64,000 nt of DNA, from contig NZ_BNCD01000014.1 in assembly GCF_014656295.1 (NCBI RefSeq), positions 124,001-188,000 on the forward strand, given 5' to 3'. The DNA is from Streptomyces sulfonofaciens. Its GTDB lineage: Bacteria; Actinomycetota; Actinomycetes; Streptomycetales; Streptomycetaceae. Below, piece after piece: positions 33,754-42,249 of this stretch; positions within the stretch are counted from its first letter, which is position 1; the number at the start of each line of letters is the position of its first letter. A program made the position numbers and the translations under genes. Below the pieces are notes generated by a model. The model had not been told where the DNA came from and did not search any database. It saw only the letters and a program-made list of their open reading frames with translations.

Positions 33754-34587
33754 ATGAGCGTGATCAGCATCGGCCAGGCCGTGACCCTCGGTGCCGTGGA
33801 AGGGGTGACCGAGTTCCTGCCGGTCTCGTCCACCGGCCATCTGAAGATCGCCGAGGGTCTGATGCACATACCGGTCGAGAACGACGCCGTGGTCGGCTTC
33901 TCCGCCGTGATCCAGGTCGGTGCGATCGCCGCCGTGCTGGTCTACTTCCGCGGCGACATCGTGCGGATCGCCGGTGCCTGGTTGCGCGGCCTGGTCCACG
34001 GGGAGGAGCGCCACCACCATGACTACCGGTTCGCCTGGTGGGTGATCTGCGCCACGATCCCCATCGTCGCCGTGGGCCTGGCGGCCAAACCGCTGATCGA
34101 GGGGCCCCTCGCGTCGCTGTGGGTGGTCGCGGGATCGCTGGTCGTCGGCAGTGGCGTGATGTGGGCCGCGGACCAGATGGGCCGGCACAGGCGAGGCGAG
34201 GACGACGTCACCTTCAAGGACGCGATGCTCGTGGGGTGCTCGCAGATCCTCGCGCTGCTCTTCCCGGGGTTCTCGCGCTCGGGGGCGACCATGTCGACGG
34301 CCCTGGTGCGTGACCTGGACCGGGTGGCGGCCACCCGGCTGTCGTTCTTCCTCGGCATACCCGCGCTCACCGGAGCGGGGCTCTACGAGCTCAAGGACGC
34401 GCTCGGCACCGGCGTGGGGGCCGCGCCGCTGGCGGCGGGCACCGTCGTGTCGTTCGTGGTCGCCTACGCGTCGATCGCCTGGCTGCTGCGGTTCGTGGCG
34501 AAACACTCCTTCAACGCCTTCGTGGTCTACCGCATCGTCGTCGGCGTGCTCCTCCTCGGGCTGCTGGGCACGGGCGTACTCGGCTGA
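33754..34587 (+). CDS. uppP: Undecaprenyl-diphosphatase UppP (BacA)
   Basis: A 277-residue polytopic membrane enzyme that removes a phosphate from undecaprenyl pyrophosphate outside the membrane, regenerating the lipid carrier for cell-wall synthesis and giving bacitracin tolerance. The diagnostic motifs are present: EGVTEFLPVSSTGHL (16-30, with Glu20 and His29) and FPGFSRSGATM (170-180, with Arg175). About eight hydrophobic helices. The ATG at 33754 follows GAAGAGA; an in-frame ATG at 33712 is less likely. A BlaI-type operator lies upstream, unusual for uppP, placing it under the adjacent blaI/M56 pair. Confidence 0.95.
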   Translation: MSVISIGQAVTLGAVEGVTEFLPVSSTGHLKIAEGLMHIPVENDAVVGFSAVIQVGAIAAVLVYFRGDIVRIAGAWLRGLVHGEERHHHDYRFAWWVICATIPIVAVGLAAKPLIEGPLASLWVVAGSLVVGSGVMWAADQMGRHRRGEDDVTFKDAMLVGCSQILALLFPGFSRSGATMSTALVRDLDRVAATRLSFFLGIPALTGAGLYELKDALGTGVGAAPLAAGTVVSFVVAYASIAWLLRFVAKHSFNAFVVYRIVVGVLLLGLLGTGVLG

Positions 34588-34995
34588 CCGGCGTACTCGG
34601 CGTACACGGCTGACCGGCGCGGTCGGCGGGCCCCTGTGCTCGGCGTGCGCCGCTCGGTCGGAGGGGTGCTCGGCCGAGGGGCCGAGGGGCCGAGGGGCGT
34701 GCGCCGGAGGCCGAGGCGGGCGCTGCGCGGTGTGCAGGCGCCCGTGTGCGACCGGTTCCACGGTGGCGGTGACGGCGGTGGACCGAACGGCCGCCGGCGC
34801 GTCGCCGCGAACCACCGGGCCGCTCCGGTCGCGGCCGACCCGCAGTCCTACCGTCCCGTGGCGGTGATGCGCGATCCGGCCGCCATCGTCGTTCGCCACG
34901 GCCGCCCCGGGCCGCTTCCGCAAAGGCGCGCCGCGCGCGGCTGCGGCGGACCGGCGGCTTCCCGGCCCCGGTGGTCTCCCGGTCATGGCCGCCGA
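34588..34995. other. Convergent non-coding stretch between uppP and the M56 gene
   Basis: No gene is supported here. GGCGTACTCGG and GGCTGACCGGCG occur twice each between about 34570 and 34620, a small local duplication just after the uppP stop. I see no clean long terminator hairpin. Confidence 0.4.
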
Positions 34996-35931
34996 CTAAC
35001 GGCCTGCCCGCCATTCCCCCTGCGCCACCTCCACGCCCCGGTGCAGCACGAGGGCGCCGGCCGCGGCCGTCCCCGACGAGATGCCGGCACACAGGAGCAG
35101 CAGCACGGCGAGCGCCGGCACCAGCCGCCTGCGGCCCGCGGGGCGGCGCAGCAGGGCCGACACCCGCTGGGGCACGGGACCGGTGGTGGCCGACGGCAGG
35201 AAGGCCGGCCGGGTGTCGGGAGCCATCCGGGCGGCGAGCGCGGCCCGGCCGATGGCCCGCGCGGTCAGCCGCCGGTCACCGGTGGCCAGGGCCGCGGCCT
35301 CGTCCGCCGCGCGCTCGGCGGCCAGCGCGATGGCGCCGCGCAGTGGGCGCAGTCCCGGGTGGCAGCGCGCACAGAGCTCGGCCGCTGCGAGGAAGAGGTG
35401 GTGGCGGCCCGACAGGTGAGCACGCTCGTGGGCGAAGAGAGCGGCGTGCTCCTGCGGGGTGAGGCACCGCAGCATGCCGCTGGTGACCACGATCCTGCCC
35501 GGCCGCCCCGGCAGCGCGTACGCGTCGGGCCGGACGTCGTCGACGATGCTCAGGTCACCGGCGGCCTGCCGCCCGTCGGCAGCCGAACGCGCCCGGCGGT
35601 ACAGACGCCACTGCCGCACGAGCGAGCGCCAGGTGGCCCACACCCAGCCCGCCAGGGCCGCCGCCGAGAACAGCGTCGCCGGGTACAGCAGCGCCTCGGG
35701 CCCGACCGCGAGCGGATGGACCAGTTCGCCCAGCTCGGCGGCCACAGGCAGTCTGAGCACCCCGGGCAGCAGCAGCCCGCCCAGCGCGACCAGGGTGCTC
35801 ACCGCGAGGACGACCGCGGCCAGGGTGAGCGACCACAGTGCGGCCACCGGATGGCGCGCCCCGGCGAGGCGCCCCGCGAGGAGCGGGGCGGCGAACGGCA
35901 CGAGCAGCGGCACGACCAGCAGGACGATCAC
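34996..35931 (-). CDS. M56 family (BlaR1/MecR1-like) membrane metalloprotease, short form
   Basis: A 311-residue membrane zinc protease. Hydrophobic segments lie at about 2-20, 30-56 and 80-100, then a cytoplasmic catalytic domain with HERAH at 168-172 and a candidate third ligand Glu206 in AERAADEAAA, and a final helix at about 280-298. BlaR1 proteins are about 600 residues with an outer penicillin-binding sensor; none is present here, so the signal must be sensed by the membrane part. The GTG start overlaps the BlaI stop (GTGA). As in bla/mec systems it should inactivate the repressor. That mechanism is inferred from the family. Confidence 0.88.
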   Translation of the reverse strand: MIVLLVVPLLVPFAAPLLAGRLAGARHPVAALWSLTLAAVVLAVSTLVALGGLLLPGVLRLPVAAELGELVHPLAVGPEALLYPATLFSAAALAGWVWATWRSLVRQWRLYRRARSAADGRQAAGDLSIVDDVRPDAYALPGRPGRIVVTSGMLRCLTPQEHAALFAHERAHLSGRHHLFLAAAELCARCHPGLRPLRGAIALAAERAADEAAALATGDRRLTARAIGRAALAARMAPDTRPAFLPSATTGPVPQRVSALLRRPAGRRRLVPALAVLLLLCAGISSGTAAAGALVLHRGVEVAQGEWRAGR

Positions 35932-36299
35932 TGGTCACCGGCCTCGAGCAGCTCCCTCAGCACCCGCTCGTCGTCCGGGCTGAGCTGGGAGACGAAGCGG
36001 GCCAGCACCACCTCGCGGTCGCTGTCCTTGTCGAGTTCGTGGTGCATGCGGCGGGCGGTCAGGCCGTGCGCGTCCTGCGCGGGGGAGTAGGCGTAACCGC
36101 GTCCCGCGCGCTGCCGGACGACCGCGCCCTTCTCGTGCAGGCGCGCGAGGATCGTGGCGACCGTGGTCCTGGCCAGCGGCATCGGCAGGCCCTGCTGCAC
36201 CTGGAGGGCGGTACGGGGGCCGTCGGCCGCCCAGAGCGCGGCCAGTACGCTGGCCTCCAGCTCACCCGCCGGTCGTCGCTCCGCACTCGTGTCGGACAC
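35928..36299 (-). CDS. BlaI/MecI/CopY family transcriptional repressor
   Basis: A 123-residue winged-helix repressor. Residues 12-75: AGELEASVLAALWAADG, LARTTVATILARLHEKGAV and RAGRGYAYSPA, matching the BlaI recognition helix and wing. The C-terminal helices (ARFVSQLSPDDERVLRELL) form the dimer domain cut by BlaR1-type proteases in relatives. GGAGG six bases before the GTG sets the start. The operator at 36328-36349 is just upstream, so it controls itself and the divergent dedA-PAP2 operon; the matching box before uppP extends the regulon. No beta-lactamase gene is nearby. Confidence 0.93.
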   Translation of the reverse strand: MSDTSAERRPAGELEASVLAALWAADGPRTALQVQQGLPMPLARTTVATILARLHEKGAVVRQRAGRGYAYSPAQDAHGLTARRMHHELDKDSDREVVLARFVSQLSPDDERVLRELLEAGDQ

Positions 36300-36327
36300 G
36301 GTGAGCCTCCTCTCGGGCGCCGTATCT

Positions 36328-36349
36328 TTGTCTACACTGATGTAGACAA
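36328..36349. promoter_or_regulatory. BlaI/MecI-type operator between blaI and dedA
   Basis: The perfect arms TTGTCTACA and TGTAGACAA are separated by CTGA. It lies 29 bp before the blaI GTG and 74 bp before the dedA ATG, so it can repress both. It shares the 18-bp GTCTACA-nTGn-TGTAGAC consensus with the uppP promoter box. Confidence 0.9.
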
Positions 36350-36422
36350 CGGATCGACGCAAGCCGTCCGGGGCATGTCGTCCTCCTGCCCCGGTCCACC
36401 CATTATGAGAGGGCCTGCGACC

Positions 36423-37091
36423 ATGGCCGCACCCCTGTTCACCGCGGGTCCGCTCGCCGTGAACGTCCTGGACGCCCAGTCCCTGCTGTCCGCCTTCGGT
36501 GTGCTGGGCATCGCCCTGGTGATGTTCGCCGAGACCGGGTTGCTGATCGGTTTCTTCCTGCCCGGTGACTCCCTGCTGTTCACCGCCGGCCTGCTGTGCA
36601 CCGCGCACGCGGGGCGCGGCACCGTCCTGTCGCTTCCCCAGGTCCTGGTCGCGTCCGTGGCCGGCGCCCTGGTCGGGGCCCAGTGCGGTTACCTCATCGG
36701 GCGGCGTGCCGGCGGCGCGCTCCTCGAACGCAGCCGCTCCCGCCGGCTGCACGAGGGGGCCCGGCGCGCCGAGGAGCTGCTCGCGCAGTACGGGCACGCC
36801 AAGGCCATCGTGCTGGCCCGCTTCGTGCCCGTCGTCAGGACCGTGCTCAACCCCCTCGCCGGGGTGCTGCGGGTGCCGGCGAGGACCTTCGCCCTGTGGC
36901 AGGTCGTGGGCGGCCTGGTGTGGTCGGTGGGGCTGGTGCTGGCCGGATACGCACTGGGTTCCTCGGTGCCGAACGTGGACCGCTACCTGCTGCCGGTCGT
37001 CGCCCTGATCGTCGTGGTCTCGCTGCTGCCGCTGGCGGCCGAGGTACTGCGGTCCCGCAGGCGTGCCCAGGGCAGCGGTCGGGCCCGATGA
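36423..37091 (+). CDS. DedA family membrane protein
   Basis: A 222-residue polytopic membrane protein of the DedA/VTT family. Motifs: MFAETGLLIGFFLPGDSLLFTAG (Glu37, Asp49), VGAQCGYLIGRRAGG, then RFVPVVRTVLNPLAGVLR with Arg133 and Arg139, the conserved basic pair. DedA members have been shown to move undecaprenyl phosphate or phosphatidylethanolamine back across the membrane. That fits the gene's place beside a PAP2 phosphatase and in the same operator set as uppP. GAGAGGG precedes the ATG; an in-frame ATG at 36405 is possible. The BlaI operator lies upstream. The stop overlaps the PAP2 start (ATGA). Confidence 0.92.
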   Translation: MAAPLFTAGPLAVNVLDAQSLLSAFGVLGIALVMFAETGLLIGFFLPGDSLLFTAGLLCTAHAGRGTVLSLPQVLVASVAGALVGAQCGYLIGRRAGGALLERSRSRRLHEGARRAEELLAQYGHAKAIVLARFVPVVRTVLNPLAGVLRVPARTFALWQVVGGLVWSVGLVLAGYALGSSVPNVDRYLLPVVALIVVVSLLPLAAEVLRSRRRAQGSGRAR

Positions 37092-37909
37092 CGTCCGATG
37101 GCACCTCGGGGGCCCGCCCGGGCGGCGGACCGCCTCGACCCGCCGCCCCGGCCCCGCCGTCTCGACCCGCCGCCCCGGTACCGCCCGGGCCCGCGGACCC
37201 GGAGGCCCGGTCCGCCGATCCCGGCACCCCGTCGGCGCCGGCGGGTCCGCCCGCACCGCTCGTGCCCGGTGCCGGCCTCCCGCTGTGGTTCGGCCTCGCG
37301 GCCGCGCTCGCCTTCGCGGCGCTGAGCACGGTGGTCGCGCTCTCCTCCGGGCGGCCCCTGCCGTGGGACGGGTCCACCCATGCGTGGGGTGTGCAGCACC
37401 GCGCGCCGGTCGCCGTCGCCGTGGCAAGGGCCGTCACCCGCACGGGCACCGGAGTGCTCCCGTACGCCCTGGTGGTACTGGCCGGGCTGCTCACGGGCCG
37501 TGGCGCGCGCGGCCGGTTGCTGGCCGCGGCGGGCTGCCTCGCCTGCCTCGTCGCGGGCCAGGCCGTGCGCGTCACCGTGCTGGTCCTGATCGCGCGCCCC
37601 CGCCCGCCCGCGGCCGACTGGGCCACCCATGCGTCGAGCTGGTCCTTCCCGTCCGGTCACGCGAGCACCTCCGCGATCACCGCCGGAGTGCTGGTCTCCG
37701 CGCTCCTGCTGCGCTCGCCGCCGGGCAGGGGCCCCCTGGTCGCCGTCGTCGGATGCTGGGGCGCGGCCGTCGCGCTGACCCGTGTCTACCTCGGGGTGCA
37801 CTGGCTCACCGACATCGTCGGCGGCTGGCTCTTCGCCCTCGCCTGGCTGTGTCTGTGCGGCCGTGCGCTGCGCCCGCCGGTCCCGTCCCGGCGGGCGGGG
37901 CCCGGCTGA
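37088..37909 (+). CDS. PAP2 superfamily phosphatase
   Basis: A 273-residue membrane phosphatase. Residues 1-60 are Pro/Ala-rich and probably disordered; six hydrophobic helices follow. The catalytic motifs are FPSGHAST (with the Ser-Gly-His core) and TRVYLGVHWLTDIVGGW, which supplies the nucleophile His and the Asp. The first motif (LIARPRPP) keeps Arg-Pro but lacks a clear upstream Lys. Members include undecaprenyl pyrophosphate phosphatases (PgpB/YbjG-type) and lipid phosphate phosphatases. It overlaps dedA by four bases and ends 13 bp from the convergent phospholipase stop. Undecaprenyl pyrophosphate is the likely substrate by context. Confidence 0.9.
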   Translation: MTSDGTSGARPGGGPPRPAAPAPPSRPAAPVPPGPADPEARSADPGTPSAPAGPPAPLVPGAGLPLWFGLAAALAFAALSTVVALSSGRPLPWDGSTHAWGVQHRAPVAVAVARAVTRTGTGVLPYALVVLAGLLTGRGARGRLLAAAGCLACLVAGQAVRVTVLVLIARPRPPAADWATHASSWSFPSGHASTSAITAGVLVSALLLRSPPGRGPLVAVVGCWGAAVALTRVYLGVHWLTDIVGGWLFALAWLCLCGRALRPPVPSRRAGPG

Positions 37910-37922
37910 TCGCCCGCTCGGG

Positions 37923-39437
37923 TCAGGGAGTGTCCGCTGCGGGGCCGGGAGTGTGCGGCCGGTGGCCCGGCTCCTGGTGCGGCAGCGACTGGACGGCCGG
38001 CACGGTGGGCGAGGGCAGCGTGGCCACCTCCTGCACCTCGCGCTCGTAGAGGGGTGCCGGGTCGGGCAGCCGGGGGAACGAGGGATTGCGGTGGCCGAGG
38101 CGCAGTGCCGAGGTCAGGTCGCCGACCGTCCTGCGGCGCCAGGCACTGATGTGCGGCTCGTGGACGCCGAAGCGCCGCTCCAGGAGCCTGAGCATCGACG
38201 TGTGGTCGAAGACGTCGCTGCACACCCAGCCGCCCCGGCTGAACGGCGAGATCACCAGCGCGGGCACCCGGAAGCCGAGGCCGACCGGGCCTGCGATCCC
38301 CGCGGCGTCGGCGGGCAGCGCAGCCGTGATCCACTCGCCGGGCGTGCCGGGCGGCGCGGTGGGCGGGAGGACGTGGTCGAAGAACCCGTCGTTCTCGTCG
38401 TAGGTGAGGACGAAGACGGACTTCGCCCAGACGTCCGGCCGTGAGGCCAGCGCCTCCAGTGCGTTGTAGATGTACTCCGCGCCCGCGGCCGGCAGGGCGG
38501 GGGCGTGTTCGTTGGCCTCCGGCAGCCCGAACACCGCGGGCAGGTACTGCGAGTCCAGCCACACCACCGACGGCAGCCGGTCGTGGACCACGTCGTCGGC
38601 GAAGTCCGACGGATGGTGCGGTGTCATCGCGTTGACGTACAGGTCGGAGCCGGGCCTGGCGTCGCGGAACTGCCGGAACCAGCCGAGGTCGGTGTCGAGC
38701 GGGTTCGCCGTGTAGTACTTCCAACTGACGCCGGCCGCCTGGAGCCGTTCCGGGTAGGTGGTCCAGTTGAACGGTGCCTCGGCCGAGAAGGCGTTGCTCA
38801 CGACCGGCCCGCCGTGCCCGCCGTCCGGATCGATCGTTCCGCTGATCGACATCACCCGGTTCGGGTGCGTCGGCCCGAACACCGAGCAGAAGTACCGGTC
38901 GCAGACGGTGAAGGCGTCGGCGAGGGCGTAGTGGAAGGGCAGGTCCTCGCGGGTGTAGTAGCCCATCGCCAGCGGCCCGACGACATCGCCGTCGGCGGCC
39001 CGGTGCGCGGGCATCCAGTTGTCCATTCGCCCGCCGTTCCACGACCGGTGCTGCGGCCCCCATGCGTGTGTCGTCGTCGGTACGGCGGCGGAGCTGGTCG
39101 TCGTGGTGTCCAGGCGGAAGGGCAGGACGTAGCCGTCCGGGTGGACGGTGTCCGGCTGGTGGAACACGGAACGGCCGTTCGGCAGGGTCATCGCGTGCGG
39201 GTCGTCGAAGCCGGCGACGCCGGGCAGCGTGCCGAAGTAGTGGTCGAAGGATCTGTTCTCCTGCATCAGGAAGATGATGTGCTCGATCTGGTCGAGCGAC
39301 CGCAGCGGCTCGGCCTCCGCCGCCAGGGCCTTGCGCACGGAGCCGGGCAGCAGCGCGAGGCTCGCGGCACCGGCCGCCGTGCCCGCAGTGCCGAGGAACC
39401 TGCGCCGGGTGACGCCGTCGGACGTCTCGTGTCGCAT
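37923..39437 (-). CDS. Tat-exported phospholipase C / phosphoesterase family protein
   Basis: A 504-residue enzyme of the bacterial phospholipase C/acid phosphatase (AcpA, PlcH-like) phosphoesterase family. The N-terminus has a twin-arginine signal (TRRRFLGTAGTAAGAASLALL). The family start motif follows: IEHIIFLMQENRSFDHYFGTL, then RYFCSVFGPTHPNRV, VFVLTYDENDGFFDHV and ALVISPFSRGGWVCSDVFDHTSMLRLLERRFG, which carry the metal-binding Asp/His residues. It should cleave phosphodiesters or phosphomonoesters outside the cell. GGGAGG seven bases before ATG 39437 sets the start. Phosphate starvation control is common in relatives but I see no clear PHO box here. Confidence 0.92.
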   Translation of the reverse strand: MRHETSDGVTRRRFLGTAGTAAGAASLALLPGSVRKALAAEAEPLRSLDQIEHIIFLMQENRSFDHYFGTLPGVAGFDDPHAMTLPNGRSVFHQPDTVHPDGYVLPFRLDTTTTSSAAVPTTTHAWGPQHRSWNGGRMDNWMPAHRAADGDVVGPLAMGYYTREDLPFHYALADAFTVCDRYFCSVFGPTHPNRVMSISGTIDPDGGHGGPVVSNAFSAEAPFNWTTYPERLQAAGVSWKYYTANPLDTDLGWFRQFRDARPGSDLYVNAMTPHHPSDFADDVVHDRLPSVVWLDSQYLPAVFGLPEANEHAPALPAAGAEYIYNALEALASRPDVWAKSVFVLTYDENDGFFDHVLPPTAPPGTPGEWITAALPADAAGIAGPVGLGFRVPALVISPFSRGGWVCSDVFDHTSMLRLLERRFGVHEPHISAWRRRTVGDLTSALRLGHRNPSFPRLPDPAPLYEREVQEVATLPSPTVPAVQSLPHQEPGHRPHTPGPAADTP

Positions 39438-39874
39438 ACCTGTACCTCCCGCAGGGTGTCTGACCGACACGAGAGGATCCCAGGGCGGCACGGCCGACTG
39501 CCAGCACGCGTCCGCCCGCGCTGTGGACGGCGGTTGACGCCTTGACACACACGTCCGGTGCGGGTGCGGGTGCCGCTGCGGAGGCGAGCGGGGAAGCCGG
39601 TGCCCGGATCGGGAGGAAGGCCCCGTCAGGCAGGCGCGGGAAGCGGCGGCCCGGCCTCGGTCCTGCGCGCCTGGAGCGGGCGGACGCGTCCCGTCGGGCT
39701 GCCTGCCGCGACTGCGACTGATTCCCAAAGGGTATTGGATCCGCCATTTCGGTCAGGCCCACTCTGAAGGAGAAGGCGGGTCTTCAACGCCGCAACCGGC
39801 CAAGGGCCCGATCGAACTGCCCGGACCTCCGGGCGGGGCCTTGGGCCGTGTCCACCGCAGTCGAAGGAGTCCTC
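39438..39874. promoter_or_regulatory. Divergent promoter region, phospholipase versus dehydrogenase
   Basis: No gene is supported in these 437 bp. TTGAC repeats (GGTTGACGCCTTGACACAC near 39531-39549) and an AT-richer patch at about 39718-39755 (GATTCCCAAAGGGTATTGGATCC) are the likely promoter elements. I cannot assign an operator. Confidence 0.4.
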
Positions 39875-40885
39875 ATGCGTGCTGCCGTACTGCCCGGTCC
39901 CGACAGGGAACTGGAACTCGTGGAACGCGACGTGCCCAGCCCCGGCCCCGGGGAGATCCTGGTCAAGACGGTCGCCTGCGGAATGTGTGCCTCCGAGGTC
40001 ACGCTGGTCAAGGGCGAGTACCCGTTCGCGAAGTTCCCGATCATTCCCGGTCACGAGGTGAGCGGGACCGTCGCGGAACTCGGGGAGGGTGTGACCTGGC
40101 CGCAGAGGGGCACGCCGGTGGGGGCGCAGTTCCTCTACGACTCGGACATGCGCTGCGACTACTGCGTCCGCGGCGAGCAGATCCTCTGCCCGAACAAGCG
40201 CATCACCGGCGTGGTCACCGACGGCGGTTATGCCGAGTACGGGCTGTTCCGCGAAGGCTTCGTCACACCCATGCCCGCGGGTCTCGACCCGATCGCCGGG
40301 GCCCCGCTGATGTGCGCGGGCCTGACCGCCTACAACGGCCTGCGCAGGGCCGGGGTCGGGCCGGGCGCCAGGGTGGCGGTGATCGGTGCCGGCGCGATCG
40401 GGGGCATGGCGGTCAGGTTCGCCCTCGCCATGGGCGCGCGGGTGGCCGTACTGGGCCGTTCGCACCGCAACGAGGAGCGGGCGAAGGAGCTGGGCGCCGA
40501 GCGCTTCGTCGCGACGGGGGACCAGGACCCGGCCGACGCACTCAGGTCCTGGGGCCACGGGGCCGACTTCGTGGTCAACAGCACGCCGTCCACCGCGGCG
40601 GCCGCGGCGGCCCTGGGCGGTCTGGCACCGGAGGGCACACTCGTGCTGCTGGGCTACGGACCGGAGCGGCTGGAGCTGTCGACCCAGATGATGATCTTCA
40701 GCCGGCTGCACGTCATGGCCTCTCCTTCCGGCTCGCCGCAGGACACCCGCGCCACCCTCGACTTCGCCACCCAGCACAACCTGATGCCGGACGTCGTACC
40801 CGTCCGCCTCGACGACGCGCCGCAGACGCTCTCCCGGATGGTCGAGGGCGCATGGTCCGGCGGTCGCGCCGTGATCACCTTCTGA
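39875..40885 (+). CDS. Zinc-binding alcohol dehydrogenase family protein
   Basis: A 336-residue medium-chain dehydrogenase/reductase. Catalytic-zinc elements: ACGMCASEV and PGHEVSG. The structural loop RCDYCVRGEQILC has three rather than four cysteines. The Rossmann motif is VAVIGAGAIGGMAVRFA, with GRSHRNEERAKELGA after it, which suggests NADP use. GAAGGAG five bases before ATG 39875 sets the start rather than the longer frame. It stands alone, facing away from the phospholipase. No regulator adjoins it. Substrate unknown; the family includes sugar-alcohol, sorbitol-type and aryl-alcohol enzymes. Confidence 0.88.
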   Translation: MRAAVLPGPDRELELVERDVPSPGPGEILVKTVACGMCASEVTLVKGEYPFAKFPIIPGHEVSGTVAELGEGVTWPQRGTPVGAQFLYDSDMRCDYCVRGEQILCPNKRITGVVTDGGYAEYGLFREGFVTPMPAGLDPIAGAPLMCAGLTAYNGLRRAGVGPGARVAVIGAGAIGGMAVRFALAMGARVAVLGRSHRNEERAKELGAERFVATGDQDPADALRSWGHGADFVVNSTPSTAAAAAALGGLAPEGTLVLLGYGPERLELSTQMMIFSRLHVMASPSGSPQDTRATLDFATQHNLMPDVVPVRLDDAPQTLSRMVEGAWSGGRAVITF

Positions 40886-41058
40886 GCCCTCGGGACGGCG
40901 GGGCCACACCCGCTGCGGGACCGCACCGGGAGCGGGCGCCCCCGGACCCGGGGCACACCTGCACACCGTGGACGTATCGGCACACGGGACCGGGGCACGT
41001 GACGGCCGGGGGCGGCCGGGCTTCCCCGCCCGCCTCCCGCAGGCTCCGGCGGGGGACC

Positions 41059-42249
41059 CTAGGACTCCTGGGCGGCGTCCTCCCCGTCCGGGGAGGTGTT
41101 GTCGCCGAACGGCCAGCGGCGTCCGATGGCCACGTGCAGGATGATCGACACGCCGATCGCGTTGAGCGCCGCGTGTCCCACCCACTCCTGGCTGGTGGGC
41201 CTCGTCCAGTCGAGGGTGTCGGCGTAGGCCGTCAGCGACGCGTACAGGGCCGCCGCCAGGATCAGGGTGCACAGGAGCGTGGCGAGGCGCTCGGGCACGG
41301 GGTGCGTACGGCGCCGGAATATCCCTTCGAAGAGCATGCCGATGGTCAGGCCCGCGGCGACGAAGCATCCGGCGGCTGCGTTGAGGACGGCCGGGCTGAC
41401 GCCTCCCGGGCCGTGGATCAGCGCGTAGGTCGGCAGCGCCCCGCCGATCACCACGACGTTCCCCGCGAGGAGCCGCGCCCAGCGGTGCCGGAGGCCCCGG
41501 AAGGGCCATCCCCTCCAGACCACGAAGAACCAGACCTGCCAGGCGCCGATCAGGACCAGGACGGCGCCGAGTTCCTCGCCGGGCACCGGACCGCTCTCGC
41601 TGGTGAGACCGGAGCCCGGGGGCGCGCGGAAGTCCACGGCCACGAAGTACAGGACGATCGCGGCACCCCAGGAGGCCACCAGGGCGGCGCTCCCCGCGGC
41701 GAAGCGGGTAAGGCGTCGCAGCGGCCAGCCTTCGCACACGAGCGTCAGCTCCAGCATGGCCACGAAGGCGCCGCCGGCGAGCGGCAGGGACGCGGGGAAC
41801 AGCGCGGCGTGACCGGGCCCGGGGTTCGGGTCGAAGATGCCGACGACATCGAGATGGCCGACGATGACCTGCCCGACGATGGCCAAAACGATCGCCACGG
41901 CGGCGATGAGAGCGGTGTTGAGCAGCCCTGACCAGCCGGGATGCAGGCGTGAGCCCGGCCAGTCCTCCCACCAGAAGGCCACCATGGCCACGGCGGGCAG
42001 GGCGAAGGTGACCAGGGGCGCGAACAGGGCCACCGAGTCCGCGGTGCCGCCGCCGCCGAACGCGAGCAGCGCGGCGACGGGGACGACGAGCAGCAGGCCG
42101 GCCAGTCCGAGGCCCGGTTGGCGCGCCAGGCGCTGTCGCTCGGCCCTGCGGAACTCCGGTCCCGACAGATGGGTCGGGGTGCTGATGAGCGGCCTGTCCG
42201 GCAGCGGGGCGGCCGGGTCCCGGTCCACCGGCGGCCGCTCCTCGCTCAT
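41059..42249 (-). CDS. Polytopic membrane protein coupled to a molybdenum hydroxylase operon
   Basis: A 396-residue protein with an N-terminal cytoplasmic stretch of about 45 residues, then roughly 10 hydrophobic segments (for example GLAGLLLVVPVAALLAF, TALIAAVAIVLAIVGQVIV, FVAAGLTIGMLF). Short repeated GWP-R/W pieces (EDWPGSRL, EGWPLRRL, RGWPFRGL, RRWPFGDN) recur after helices and suggest internal duplication into four units. I recognise no family. The ATG overlaps the stop of the Moco subunit (ATGA), so it is translated with that enzyme. It may be a membrane anchor, transporter or electron-acceptor partner; that is inference from coupling only. Confidence 0.82.
   Translation of the reverse strand: MSEERPPVDRDPAAPLPDRPLISTPTHLSGPEFRRAERQRLARQPGLGLAGLLLVVPVAALLAFGGGGTADSVALFAPLVTFALPAVAMVAFWWEDWPGSRLHPGWSGLLNTALIAAVAIVLAIVGQVIVGHLDVVGIFDPNPGPGHAALFPASLPLAGGAFVAMLELTLVCEGWPLRRLTRFAAGSAALVASWGAAIVLYFVAVDFRAPPGSGLTSESGPVPGEELGAVLVLIGAWQVWFFVVWRGWPFRGLRHRWARLLAGNVVVIGGALPTYALIHGPGGVSPAVLNAAAGCFVAAGLTIGMLFEGIFRRRTHPVPERLATLLCTLILAAALYASLTAYADTLDWTRPTSQEWVGHAALNAIGVSIILHVAIGRRWPFGDNTSPDGEDAAQES

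Noticed and set aside
33055..34986. A long minus-strand frame opposite uppP
   Set aside because: It is His/Arg/Gly-rich without motifs and runs through the minisatellite and the uppP gene, so it is a GC-driven shadow.
39875..40885. Loss of zinc binding in the dehydrogenase because CxxCH is CxxCA
   Set aside because: The changed His is not a catalytic zinc ligand in this family; Cys and GHE are kept, so I only note the missing fourth structural Cys.
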